This document shows positions 33,149 to 43,200 of a stretch of 64,000 nt of DNA, piece after piece; positions within the stretch are counted from its first letter, which is position 1, and every line of letters begins with the position of its first letter. Position numbers and translations under genes: made by a program. Under the pieces are notes generated by a model. The model saw only the letters and a list, made by a program, of their open reading frames with translations. It had not been told where the DNA came from and did not search any database. This DNA comes from SKGA01 sp964428395 (GTDB taxonomy: Archaea; Nanobdellota; Nanobdellia; Woesearchaeales; SKGA01), in NCBI GenBank assembly GCA_964428395.1, contig CAYRYB010000004.1, positions 49,230 to 113,229 of the forward strand. The letters are read 5' to 3'.

Positions 33149-34345
33149 TTACGCTTTTTCTTCACAATGACTTTGTTTAAAAAGAGGACTTTTCCATACA
33201 CAATTCTTAGGCAAGTTTGTTTCTTCAAGTGCACTGCAGGCATTTGCATTACAAGAGTCTTTTCTCGTGTAATCTGCACAAGTAGTTATGCTTGCACAGT
33301 CAAAGCATTCTTTTCCAGACCAAGCACATAAAGAACCTGAAGAAGCATAACTGCACGAGTTAGCTTCACAAGATGCTTTTGTTTCATAGTTAGCGCAACT
33401 TCCAGAATTAAAGCAATCTCTACAACTATTACTTTTTAGCCAGTAACAGCCATTACAATTATTCTTCCGTTTGTTGGCATCACAACTTGTTTCTGTCGAA
33501 GAATCCTCACAACGAGCACAATTTGAGTTTTCTGAGGCGGTTGTTGTGCTTGTGGAAGTTGTAGAAGTTGTTTTTTGTTTTATATTAAGAAGTGCAAAAG
33601 CGCGCGCTGTTCCTATTTGGGTTTGCACAATATAAGAGACAAAGTAATAAGGGTTTTCAGAGGGAAGTCCTGATAATCTCATCGTTACTTGTACTCCTGA
33701 ACCTTGTGCGCATTTCGCGTTTTCTTTTTTAAGAACGGCTCCTTGTTCTTGGTCAGGATGATACGTATTATCATCAATGCGTAATGCAGCCGGTGTGACA
33801 ATGAGCGTGCAAGAACCGTCAGCAAGATTATTAACTCCAACCAGATTAAAAATAGCATCTGGGTCGACAACTTTTGCAGTACCTGCTTGAGGATAAATTA
33901 TTATTTTACTATCTGCTACAATCATTGGTGTTGCTACCCCCGAGTCTGTTCCAAGTCTAAAGTATAAACCTGCACTCCCTTGTGGAGTAGTATACATATT
34001 TGCTGCGTCATCTATTGCTACAGAAGTCTGTCTTGGCCCTTCTCCATTGCCATTTTCAATGCTTTTTGCCCATAAATCAAATTCTTTTTGTTTTGTTAGC
34101 TGTGCCATACAACATATCTTGTTGGTTTTATCGACCTTGATGAAATTGTTTCGCATAGCAACATCTGAATTACACGTTGTTGCACGAACGCCATTCATTT
34201 GCACACATTTATCAACCCGAAGAGGACCTGTAATAAGAGGTAGCACAATAAACACAAACACTGCGATGAGCAAAACGGCCATCGCTATATTTCTAAACAC
34301 AATAAAAGTGCCCGCATCAGCTTTTCTTGAAGATAAGAGTTTCAT
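33149..34345 (-). CDS. Prepilin-like protein with cysteine-repeat C-terminus (398 aa)
   Basis: The leader SSRKADAGTFIVFRN precedes one membrane helix (IAMAVLLIAVFVFIVLPLI). A first external region has CCMAQ and a beta-rich middle. After a Thr/Ser linker, the last 130 residues hold about twenty cysteines in two to three repeats, each with C, then TC or SC, Y, C, N, C, and C followed by W and one or two residues before the next C. The same repeat appears in the large proteins at 40297 and 49240, which links this pilin-like gene to them. The repeats are probably disulfide-bonded outside the cell. Confidence 0.74.
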   Translation of the reverse strand: MKLLSSRKADAGTFIVFRNIAMAVLLIAVFVFIVLPLITGPLRVDKCVQMNGVRATTCNSDVAMRNNFIKVDKTNKICCMAQLTKQKEFDLWAKSIENGNGEGPRQTSVAIDDAANMYTTPQGSAGLYFRLGTDSGVATPMIVADSKIIIYPQAGTAKVVDPDAIFNLVGVNNLADGSCTLIVTPAALRIDDNTYHPDQEQGAVLKKENAKCAQGSGVQVTMRLSGLPSENPYYFVSYIVQTQIGTARAFALLNIKQKTTSTTSTSTTTASENSNCARCEDSSTETSCDANKRKNNCNGCYWLKSNSCRDCFNSGSCANYETKASCEANSCSYASSGSLCAWSGKECFDCASITTCADYTRKDSCNANACSALEETNLPKNCVWKSPLFKQSHCEEKA

Positions 34346-34408
34346 ATCGCTGTTCTCCTTAATTTAAAATAAAGAATAAAAAAAAAGAAAATACAAAGAG
34401 CATGTATT

Positions 34409-34657
34409 TTATGGGTTTTCACTTGATGCTAACGCAATATAGCATTTTCCAGGGGCACATTCCTTGTCTCCTGGAATATATCTGATTTTATGTATGGTGT
34501 CTGGATAACATTTACCATTCATTGCAGAACATCCTGTTGATTTATCAAGATTTCCTGATGAACGAAGTACAAACACCGTAAGAATCACCAGTATTAAGAC
34601 AGCGATTGCTGCTATAATAATGAGATTCATAGAAAGCTCAGAGCCTTTTTTATTCAT
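34409..34657 (-). CDS. 82-residue prepilin-like protein
   Basis: MNKKGSELSMN precedes one membrane helix (LIIIAAIAVLILVILTVFVL). The short exterior has four cysteines (GCSAMNGKCYPD and CAPGKCY), enough for two disulfides. I chose the ATG at 34657 because GTGAGGT lies 8 bases upstream, in preference to the GTG at 34672. A TATA-like run at about 34705-34716 could start the transcript. Confidence 0.7.
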   Translation of the reverse strand: MNKKGSELSMNLIIIAAIAVLILVILTVFVLRSSGNLDKSTGCSAMNGKCYPDTIHKIRYIPGDKECAPGKCYIALASSENP

Positions 34658-34803
34658 ATATATCGACCTCACACGTCTTTTCTAAGAGCCTATGAGAAAA
34701 ATCTGTATTTAAATCTTTCTATACGCCTGTTTTATTCAAAAAAGATAAGCAGGTATAGTTTCCTCTTTTAAATCATCTTTTAAACAGGATGTCAATTCAT
34801 CTT

Positions 34804-35316
34804 TTAATTGCAAATACCCAGTTCTATACGAACAACACCCGCCCATGGAAAAAGAGAAACAGCATATGGCGATGGAGGACTTCTTCCAATAGTTTTTCTA
34901 TTGCATTCTCCGCTTCCAATATCCAGTATGCCATCTGGAAAAGTGTCATCTGGGAAATAAATTACCATATCATAAACATATCCCCAAACATCAAGAGTTT
35001 GATTGGTAATATTAACTAATGTTTCATTGAGTTTCTCACAAGACGTAAGACCTTCACAGTTCAATTGTTTTCTTGTTGCACAATCTGCAATGAGTCCATC
35101 AATATTTGTTCCACAAACACTCGTGTCTTTTAATGCCTTCGTGAAACTTGCTGAGAGATCATTATTGGCATATTGTCTAAAAATGGTTTTTTTTGTATTT
35201 TTATCACTATTCACATTCATAGAAACGTAAAAAAGGAGTGCAACACTAATAATAATTACAATAACCACAAGTCCCATAATTTCTGCTTGTGCTTTATTCT
35301 TTTTTTGCGAACTCAT
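34804..35316 (-). CDS. Prepilin-like protein (170 aa)
   Basis: The leader SSQKKNKAQAEIMG precedes one membrane helix (LVVIVIIISVALLFYV). The exterior has six cysteines (VCGTNIDGLIADC, NCEGLTSC and two near the end) and a C-terminal strand GVVRIELGIC. It is the last of four consecutive genes with K-A-Q or K-S-Q leaders. No fold is recognised. Confidence 0.7.
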   Translation of the reverse strand: MSSQKKNKAQAEIMGLVVIVIIISVALLFYVSMNVNSDKNTKKTIFRQYANNDLSASFTKALKDTSVCGTNIDGLIADCATRKQLNCEGLTSCEKLNETLVNITNQTLDVWGYVYDMVIYFPDDTFPDGILDIGSGECNRKTIGRSPPSPYAVSLFPWAGVVRIELGICN

Positions 35317-35350
35317 TTTTTATTATGACCTATACTTTTTGCGTGTTATT

Positions 35351-35845
35351 TTATTTTCTGGTGTAAAAAGTTATGTAAATTACTCCAAAAGCGTAATCTC
35401 CCGTTATGCTATCTAAAAGGGATATCGGCTTTTGTATCTGACGAATTTGTGCTTGTGATGCATTTAACGAATTATTGTACAATACCCACATCTGGGTTAA
35501 AGGATAAATTTCTTTAATAGATATGGTTATAGTTCCTAATTGTGTTGCGTAGTATTCTTCTGTTAACGCTTTTTGCTTTGTTGTTGTAAGAACAAAAGCG
35601 TTTATTTTAGTAATATCAAAACAGGAAACATCTATTACTTCCCGTTCAGAACAGCCCAATTCGGGAAGCGTTCCTACGAGTTGTGCTAGAGAAATTGATG
35701 ATAAATCGACACTTTTTTGCTGTTGTGTCGATGCTTCTTGTTGTTGTGAGTTTGAATAAAAAATAAGAATAAAAACAATGATAAATATAACAATAATGAC
35801 TGCAAAAATAGACTCACCCATCTGTATTTGTGCTTTTTTATTCAT
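35351..35845 (-). CDS. Prepilin-like protein (164 aa)
   Basis: MNKKAQIQMGES is followed by one membrane helix (IFAVIIVIFIIVFILIFY) and a small external domain with two cysteines (LGCSEREVIDVSCF) and a terminal beta segment (YAFGVIYITFYTRK). The frame opens 45 bases upstream inside the preceding gene, but only the ATG at 35845 gives a short leader. Function unknown. Confidence 0.72.
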   Translation of the reverse strand: MNKKAQIQMGESIFAVIIVIFIIVFILIFYSNSQQQEASTQQQKSVDLSSISLAQLVGTLPELGCSEREVIDVSCFDITKINAFVLTTTKQKALTEEYYATQLGTITISIKEIYPLTQMWVLYNNSLNASQAQIRQIQKPISLLDSITGDYAFGVIYITFYTRK

Positions 35846-35865
35846 CAATTCATCTTCCTTATTTT

Positions 35866-36987
35866 TTAATAAATCGCTGGACAATACCATAATGAAGCTA
35901 TTTGATTATTTATCTTATCAAGTGAAAATAATTCTTGTTGTAAATTTTTTGTAAGTGTGTAAGAAAAGTTGTTGGTAAAAAGAGTAGTATTAATTGCTAA
36001 AAGACAGTTCGCTGCACCATTTCCAAGTGTACAAGCAGGAATAGGTGAAGGACTATTATTTAAAAGATAAGCACAATTGCTTGATACAAGAGGAACTTCT
36101 TCTTGTGTTCTATAATATTGAAAGAAAGTGAGTATTTGTAGACGGCGTATTGCTTTGTTCATTGTGCATTCATAAAAAGGTTTATTCTCAGAAAATATTG
36201 CGCCGTAAAGAGAGGCTTTTCCTAAGTATGTGCTATTTGAAGCACTTGATAGAAGATTTTTCAAATCTAACGTATTAATTATTGGTGTTGAAATTCTGCT
36301 CAAGGGTAAGAAATAGATTGTTCCCTGAGAAAAAGGTTGTGATGGGATAGATGGCTGTATAACAATTATTTTTCCCTTTTTTGCTTTAAAAGTAAGGGGT
36401 AAAGAACTTCCAGAAGGCATTTGTTGCGTGAAAAAGACATACGTTGTTTCATCCATGTGTAAGTTTTTGTCCTTGGTGCCATTCCATAACCGCTTAGAGA
36501 AATTTTTTGGAAAACCTTCGTAAAGCGTATTCATTGCAAAAAGACTCGTTCCATTATAGAACACATAATCAAATTTGTTGTTGGTAAGATAAAGAAAATT
36601 TGCTACATGATAAGGTATACTCCAATCTTCAGTCCAAGTATAAAGTATGTTGCTATTCAATACTCGAGGTGAGAAAAAGATGTTATATTTTGTATCAATA
36701 GAATGAGTTCCCGAAATTGCGTATTGATAAACATCTTCGGAAGAATCGCACGTAAAGGTTATTTCTAATGGTGGAAGATTATGATATTCTTTCATTGTTC
36801 CTGCTTGTTGCTCTGATGAGGAAAGTATCGTTTTTACTCGTTGTGCAAGATTTATGGCTATTGCTTGGTCGCTTGTTTTTGTTTGACCGCTTATTAACGT
36901 GATAAAAAAAGTGAGTATAACCACTCCTACAATAAGAACGAATATCCAGTTAAATTGGATCTGGATTTGTGATTTTGTTGATTGCAT
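35866..36987 (-). CDS. Prepilin-like protein (373 aa)
   Basis: The leader QSTKSQIQIQ precedes one membrane helix (FNWIFVLIVGVVILTFFITLI). The exterior domain contains a helix (AINLAQRVKTILSSS), several beta segments and cysteines near the C-terminus (YECTMNKAIRRL, PACTLGNGAANC, WYCPAIY). It is 4 bp from the preceding gene and belongs to the group with Q-rich leaders. I know of no function for this family. Confidence 0.72.
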   Translation of the reverse strand: MQSTKSQIQIQFNWIFVLIVGVVILTFFITLISGQTKTSDQAIAINLAQRVKTILSSSEQQAGTMKEYHNLPPLEITFTCDSSEDVYQYAISGTHSIDTKYNIFFSPRVLNSNILYTWTEDWSIPYHVANFLYLTNNKFDYVFYNGTSLFAMNTLYEGFPKNFSKRLWNGTKDKNLHMDETTYVFFTQQMPSGSSLPLTFKAKKGKIIVIQPSIPSQPFSQGTIYFLPLSRISTPIINTLDLKNLLSSASNSTYLGKASLYGAIFSENKPFYECTMNKAIRRLQILTFFQYYRTQEEVPLVSSNCAYLLNNSPSPIPACTLGNGAANCLLAINTTLFTNNFSYTLTKNLQQELFSLDKINNQIASLWYCPAIY

Positions 36988-36991
36988 GGTA

Positions 36992-37525
36992 TCATGGTTC
37001 GCTTATTAATGTTGTTCTTCCTTTTCCTGAAAAGATAAGAGTAAATTTTCCTTGTTTTGCAGTAACGCAAGTAACATTTTGGGGATTAGAAAGCTCTAAT
37101 TGTGGTGAAAAACCTGCATCGAGAACTTTTCCTTCGTTGTTAATAAGAAAAATATTCTTTTGTACACCGCTAGTAACACTGTCATTAATTAATGTTCCTC
37201 CAGAAAAAGAAAGCGCTGCATGAATACGAAATCCTCCTGCTATAGTACCATAATGAATAGCATCTAGTGCGCGGTAATCTACCAAACACATTTTTTTATA
37301 ATCACACGGAGCAAGAAAAATTCCTTGATTTACTCCTCCATAATCATTATTAGTCTTAATTGCTTCTTTGAGTTTGTTTGAAAAAACAAGAGTGTCTGCA
37401 GTGCATTTGTCTTTGATAGTGTGCCCTAAAAGGTGCGTTGCGATAAGCACTATTGCGCCTATTATGAGTAGTGTTGCTATAAAAGTGAACACCATGTTAA
37501 TTTGTGCTTTTGTCTTCTTTTTCAT
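36992..37525 (-). CDS. Prepilin-like protein (177 aa)
   Basis: KKKTKAQINMV leads into one membrane helix (FTFIATLLIIGAIVLIATHLLG). The exterior holds CTADTLVFSNKLKEAI, APCDYKKMC and a C-terminal strand (GKFTLIFSGKGRTTLI). The gene begins inside the last 29 bases of the large membrane-anchored protein upstream and is followed within 4 bp by the next member. This overlap ties the large secreted proteins and the small prepilin-like ones into one transcription unit. Confidence 0.72.
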   Translation of the reverse strand: MKKKTKAQINMVFTFIATLLIIGAIVLIATHLLGHTIKDKCTADTLVFSNKLKEAIKTNNDYGGVNQGIFLAPCDYKKMCLVDYRALDAIHYGTIAGGFRIHAALSFSGGTLINDSVTSGVQKNIFLINNEGKVLDAGFSPQLELSNPQNVTCVTAKQGKFTLIFSGKGRTTLISEP

Positions 37526-40280
37526 CTTTCTTTTTTACTGTTTTCTCGTTAAGTTTTTTTAAATCTTCAAATACGTTTTTTTCTTGTAAATTTGTTGTAT
37601 CAGTACTTTTCTTTCCTAATTTTTCAACATCCACATATTCTTCGGTGAGACCTTCATCAAGTTTTGGTTGATCTTTTTTAGCAGAATCATCAGTTGTACT
37701 CTTCGCAGACGTATCCTTCGGAGTAAATAAAAATTTGTTCTTATCATCAACAACATCTTTCTTTTTTTCTTCGGTTTCTTTTGAGGAAGTGTCAAATTCG
37801 TTGAGTATCTTACTTCGTTCTTCTTTCTTTGCCTCAGAAAGTTTTGTCTTTTTTTCTTCTCCAGCAATTCGTTTTCTTTTGAGTTCTTCTAAATACTTTT
37901 TCTCTTCTGCTAATCGTTTTGCAGTCATAGCAGCTCGTTCTTTTTCAGAAAGTTGTTGATGTAATGCTTTTTGTCGATTATAGGTTCGCTTTTGTTGTTC
38001 ACTATACACTATATAGGCAATGCCTCCAGCAATAAATAATATCCCTAAAATAATAAACAACCAAGGAAGAAATGATGATGAAGATGACTGCTGCGGTTGA
38101 CAAACACCATCAACACAAATTTCTCCATAAGCACAATCATAGTCAGCATAACAAGGAGTTGATGAATAGTTATCCGCTATGTTATTTGAATTGTTAATGA
38201 TAGTGGTATTGCTACCGTTATTTTCTCCGTTTACAAGCAGAGTATTATTTAAGTCGGGAAAGCAAGGCTTATCACTTCCACAAACACCACCACAATCAAT
38301 ACCTTCCTCATCTAAATCTTGATAACCGTTATTGCAGTTTATTTCTGCTTTTTGCAATGCGCTTAATGTTAATGTGGTTTTCCCTGTTCTGTTGTTTCCT
38401 GCTCTGTCTGAAACCATATAGCAAAGTTTTGCATCTTGAGAAATGATAAGAGGATTAGAAGTGTATAACGTAGATGTTCCTTGTGTATAGTTGCAACTTG
38501 CATTAACTGCTATTTGTGATAATAAGTAACTTTCTATACAACCACTTTCTGCATCAACGCAGGAAATATTAACCTCATATCCTGTTAGTGTTTTTGCAAC
38601 ATCTACATGTGTTCCTGGCGGTCGTATATCACAGGTAATGCTATCTGTGGCTACTCGTTGCATAATCTGTTTTACTGTTGGTCCTTTATTTCCTGCTTGA
38701 TCAATGGTGCTTACTTGCCACGTGTATGATTTATTGAGTTTTGTTTTAATACTTTTTGGCGCTTCAAAAATGACTTTTTTATTGGTAAACCCAGTAAGAA
38801 TAGGACCATAAATTTTGTTGTCATCACTTGTTGTCGTACTATTATAAATAGAAATATTGTATGCTACAACATCTTCTGGATCTGGTGGAAGAAGAACTAA
38901 TCGTAACCTGCTTTCACAAAGGTCATGAGCACTACCTATTCTTGCTGCAAGTGGTGCTTTTGAATCAATATGAATAGTAAATGTTTGAGAATCTACACCT
39001 ACATCTGATCGACAAAATACCTTAAAAGCATTATCTCCTTCTTGAAATAAAACGTGAGAAAGAGTATGATGTTTACCGTCTTGGGAAGTAAAATCGTGTT
39101 GCGTGTTATCTTCATCATTATACCAGCAGGTTGAAACAAGGTTTGTTCCCAAAGCTAAGTTTGGTGTGGTTGTTGAAAAATAATTTCTTTCTAAAGTTAT
39201 GTGCAAAACAGACGTAAGTTTTACAACAAACTTACCTTCTTCAATTTGCGAGAGACCGGCTGGATTCGTGCAATTCGCTTTCAAAGAAAAATTGTATTGT
39301 TGTCCAAAGCCGTTTTGTATAAATTCTTCTTTCTGAGCGTTAAAAGAAAATTCTTTTATCGTTGAAGAGAAGAGATCTTCAAAAGAAGTAAGAAGCAAGG
39401 GTATTTCGCCAGTACGATAGGCAGCTCCATCCAAAAAAAGAGTATATTTGCAAGCTACTAAATCTCCTGTTGTGGTGATGTTCATACTAGTTGAAACGTT
39501 AGAAAAATCTTCTATAATTGATGGTGTAAAAACAATGGAAAATTGCGGTTTAGTAGTATCATAACCCAAGTAAATTATTTTTGTTGAATAGACGGGTTCA
39601 GGGTCAATGTTTTGCTGACAAACCACCAAATAACTATTCAGAAAAAGATTATTATAATGAAGTGGTTCTGCTTCAAACACATCATTTCGATCATCTGCAT
39701 TTGAAACAAGCGTGAGATTATGAAACATAGCTTGTGATGTTGAGCCATGGTTTAGCTGAACAAGTGCGCGATCCCATTCTTCTTCGGGTGTCAATGTTGC
39801 TGTTGAGCTTGATTTTATTCGACAGATTGCGGGTGCAGCTGTCTTTAAAGTCAAATTAAAGGGAATTGATGTTCCTATCGCAAAATCTTGAGTATTTTTG
39901 CCAACAAATAATGGACTTAATGGTTTTACAATGTAAATGGGCATGTAATCTACAGCTACAGTTATTGGAAACGTATCTGTTCGAGGGTTTGAATTATTGT
40001 CTTTTGCTTCCACAACAAAATAATAATTTTGATTAGGCAAATAATTTAATGAAGTATAATTAAATTGCGAGTAAAGTTTATCAATTACTGGAATTGAAAG
40101 GTCATACACATTACTAAATTGATCGTATAAGAGCGCATTAACAATTGTAATGGGCGCGTTAAGAGGATCGTAATTAATGCTAAGAACGGGAAAAGGATTA
40201 TTAGTTGTTTGTGCCATAACAAAAGACGTTGCAAGGAGAAAAAACAGCATGAATACTAGCAATTGTTTTATTGGAATCAC
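37497..40280 (-). CDS. Large surface protein with transmembrane anchor and coiled-coil cytoplasmic tail (927 aa)
   Basis: A signal peptide (about 1-23, ending FVMAQ) is followed by about 730 external residues of Ig/FN3-like beta domains. Then come two cysteine motifs, CNNGYQDLDEEGIDCGGVCG and CYADYDCAYGEICVDGVC, one transmembrane helix (about 750-775) and a cytoplasmic tail of about 150 residues with high-charge coiled-coil stretches (for example ERAAMTAKRLAEEKKYLEEL). The anchored architecture differs from the other large proteins, which are wholly external, so this one could link the surface structure to the cytoplasm. The GTG start at 40280 follows AGAGGATT. Confidence 0.75.
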   Translation of the reverse strand: MIPIKQLLVFMLFFLLATSFVMAQTTNNPFPVLSINYDPLNAPITIVNALLYDQFSNVYDLSIPVIDKLYSQFNYTSLNYLPNQNYYFVVEAKDNNSNPRTDTFPITVAVDYMPIYIVKPLSPLFVGKNTQDFAIGTSIPFNLTLKTAAPAICRIKSSSTATLTPEEEWDRALVQLNHGSTSQAMFHNLTLVSNADDRNDVFEAEPLHYNNLFLNSYLVVCQQNIDPEPVYSTKIIYLGYDTTKPQFSIVFTPSIIEDFSNVSTSMNITTTGDLVACKYTLFLDGAAYRTGEIPLLLTSFEDLFSSTIKEFSFNAQKEEFIQNGFGQQYNFSLKANCTNPAGLSQIEEGKFVVKLTSVLHITLERNYFSTTTPNLALGTNLVSTCWYNDEDNTQHDFTSQDGKHHTLSHVLFQEGDNAFKVFCRSDVGVDSQTFTIHIDSKAPLAARIGSAHDLCESRLRLVLLPPDPEDVVAYNISIYNSTTTSDDNKIYGPILTGFTNKKVIFEAPKSIKTKLNKSYTWQVSTIDQAGNKGPTVKQIMQRVATDSITCDIRPPGTHVDVAKTLTGYEVNISCVDAESGCIESYLLSQIAVNASCNYTQGTSTLYTSNPLIISQDAKLCYMVSDRAGNNRTGKTTLTLSALQKAEINCNNGYQDLDEEGIDCGGVCGSDKPCFPDLNNTLLVNGENNGSNTTIINNSNNIADNYSSTPCYADYDCAYGEICVDGVCQPQQSSSSSFLPWLFIILGILFIAGGIAYIVYSEQQKRTYNRQKALHQQLSEKERAAMTAKRLAEEKKYLEELKRKRIAGEEKKTKLSEAKKEERSKILNEFDTSSKETEEKKKDVVDDKNKFLFTPKDTSAKSTTDDSAKKDQPKLDEGLTEEYVDVEKLGKKSTDTTNLQEKNVFEDLKKLNEKTVKKKDEKEDKSTN

Positions 40281-40296
40281 ATTTATAATCCTCTTC

Positions 40297-43200
40297 TTAG
40301 CGTATGACTAGCGTTGGTGAATCAAATTTGGTGTTTCTGATACGCAACTGTGCCGTGTGTACAATTGGTTCTTGATTGCCAAACTTGTCTTGAGAATAAT
40401 AATAGAGATATTTTTTTCCATACGTTTGTAAATCTTCCTCGGTTTCTTTAATAATAATATCGATATGAGATAAATGTGATATAACAAGTGATTGTGAATC
40501 ACAATAATCCTGCATGGTTGTTGGTGTTAGATCGTTTTTGCTACTATCTCCTAGACAATAAGTTATTGTGCCACAACCGGCAAAACTAAATGGTGTTTTT
40601 TCATTTGCATCATCACAACTTATTCTAAAGTATTTATTCTCTCCCCAATTTTCTCCTAGCTCGTTGTATGTTAAAAAATTTCCTGCATCATCCTTTTTTT
40701 GAAGAAATGATGATGGGGGTTCATTGTCAATAGTAAAACTTATTGCATCGGCAGGGTCGTTCTTGACAATGTTTCCATCTGCTGAAAAAATACATTTAAC
40801 ATAATAGGTATAGGCTCCACTTTGAGTATTTGAGGATACCTCAGCGTAAGGTATACTATGAAGCGTTCCTGTTTCATCACTGTTCATTTTAATTTCTGTT
40901 GTGGCTGGTTCGCTTCCAAAAGGTATTGGTGAAACAAAACAGGTGGCACTGTTTGCTGTTGTGAGTTTGAAAACAAGAGTAGTAAGATCGGCTTTTTTGT
41001 TTGAAGATCCTGCCTTAAAGACTTCTCCAAGAGGATAAGAACCACTAACGCTTTTATCCCCATTAACAAGAACTGATTCATCTATGATTTCCTTATTTCC
41101 ATAGTCATCAGAACAGTATCCTTTTAGTGTGTACAAGCCATCTCGTAAATTAACGTATGTTGTGCTAAATAAAGTTGTTTGCATAAGCTCAACATCATTT
41201 GCTGACTGCGCAAGCGCATCCGTGGCATCATACAATGCAATTTTACAATGTGCTTGCTCGCCATCACCTACTTGATGAACATGTATGGTAACATCACTTA
41301 CAAAAAGGTCTGGATTTAATTGTATTGATTTAACAGTTGAGGTAACAGCGACTGTTGGACTTGTCGTATCTATTCTAATTACTTTTGATCTAATCGGTTC
41401 CATGTTTTTTGCTACATCTTCCGAAAAATAGCTAATAGTGTACGTGCCATCAGTCAAGGAAGTAATAACGTCTCCTTCAATGTCTCTAAAGTCATCAAGA
41501 GTATATGTTGGATAAGATGTTTCACTTCCTGATGTCAAAGAAAAATACGTTCTGATGTTATCCTTGCTTTGCTTGTTATCAGTCACAGTTACGGATAAAT
41601 TCGCTAGTTCTGTTATGCCATAGACCGGTGGATTTCCCGGTGGATTTCCTTTTTTCCATAAGATAGTTGTGTTTGGCGCTTGATTGTCAGTAAAACAAGA
41701 TAGTTTTTCTGAGAGAGGATGTGTTTCTCTACAATCATCTTGTTTTGGTTCGTTGTCTGAGTGAAAGAAATAACCATTCGCATTCTTTAGACACTTGTTA
41801 GTTTGAGTATCCCAATAGCAATCACCAAAACCAAAGTAGTCCTTACTTTCAGTAAGTTGTTTGTTTGTTCCGCTAATTACTTTTGCTTGACGAGTGTCTG
41901 TTGCAGAAGTATCTGAAATATCATAGGTTATATTATAGCTTGGAGAATAACCTCCCTCACAATCTTTTTTTGTATCATAAAAATAGCAGCCCATATCTTT
42001 TTTATTAACACAAGTAGGAACTAATGGCGAAGTAACTGTTCTATAAAGTTTACTTTGAAGTTTTAGTTCCTCATCACCTATATGATTTTCATCATAATAG
42101 CAGGCGTCTTGTCCTTTACCATAAATGTCTTGACAGAAGTTTTGTGTGCAAAATCCTAGTGGTGATTCGGTATCACAACGTCCACACTCTACTTTAGATA
42201 TATCTTTTGGTGCGCAAACACCGATTCCTAGTTCTTCATTAAAGCTTGTCCACTCACATCCTTGCCCTTGTCCTTGAAAGTGCATGCAAGGATCATTCAT
42301 GCAGGCTTCTTCACTTTTATAAGCGTAACAAGTCGTGACATTTTCACACGTGCTAAATGCGGGTTGTGTTGTAAGTGTTTTATCTTTATAGCAAAGTCCT
42401 ATTGCGTCTCTTGCTCTAGAACTTAGTATTTGTTTGCTTTTGGTACTGGCTGCACCGTAAAACTGCAGTTCACTACAAGGCAGAGATTCTCCATTAACAA
42501 AAACATTTAAATCGTAATTTGCATACAAACCAAATAAACCATTACATTGTTCGCAGGCGGTAACTTGCCGACATTCCGCACCATCTCCTTTTTCTGTCTC
42601 CACACAAATTTCGTGATTGTCTGCATCATTAGCGCAAGGTTTTATGTCTATTGAGAGATTGGTAAGTTGACCAAATGGTTTTGAACCGTCAGAACCCACT
42701 TCTCCTCCAACATTACAACCAACGGGAAGTATTTGTGTTCCTATTCGTTCGCAATTATATCCTGATTCACGTGTTGGTTCCATACAAATAGTGTCTCCTG
42801 AAAGAAAACAAGGTAACTCGCCATCATCGTATGCACAGTTTTCTTCACCGTTCGTTGTGATTGCGCAAACATTATAACAATAAGACGTATACTCTTTTTC
42901 TAAAACATCTTTAATAGCGCCTACTCGTTCTGTTACAGAAGATATGGTAGTTGCTTTTTGTGTTCCACTTAAACAACTTTTAGGATTTCCTTCTTCACAA
43001 GCAACGAGTTTAAAACCCATAATTTGATCATTACACGATGTATCATAGCTCCATGAAAGATTTACATCTCGACTATGAAGAGTGTATGCTATTCCTGGAT
43101 CAATTGTTGTTTTCTCACTCGTTCCTAAAAGAGCATTGTATAAATCATACACGTTTTTTGAGGCAACGCCTTCTGCTTTTGGTATAAATTCGGGTTTTTT

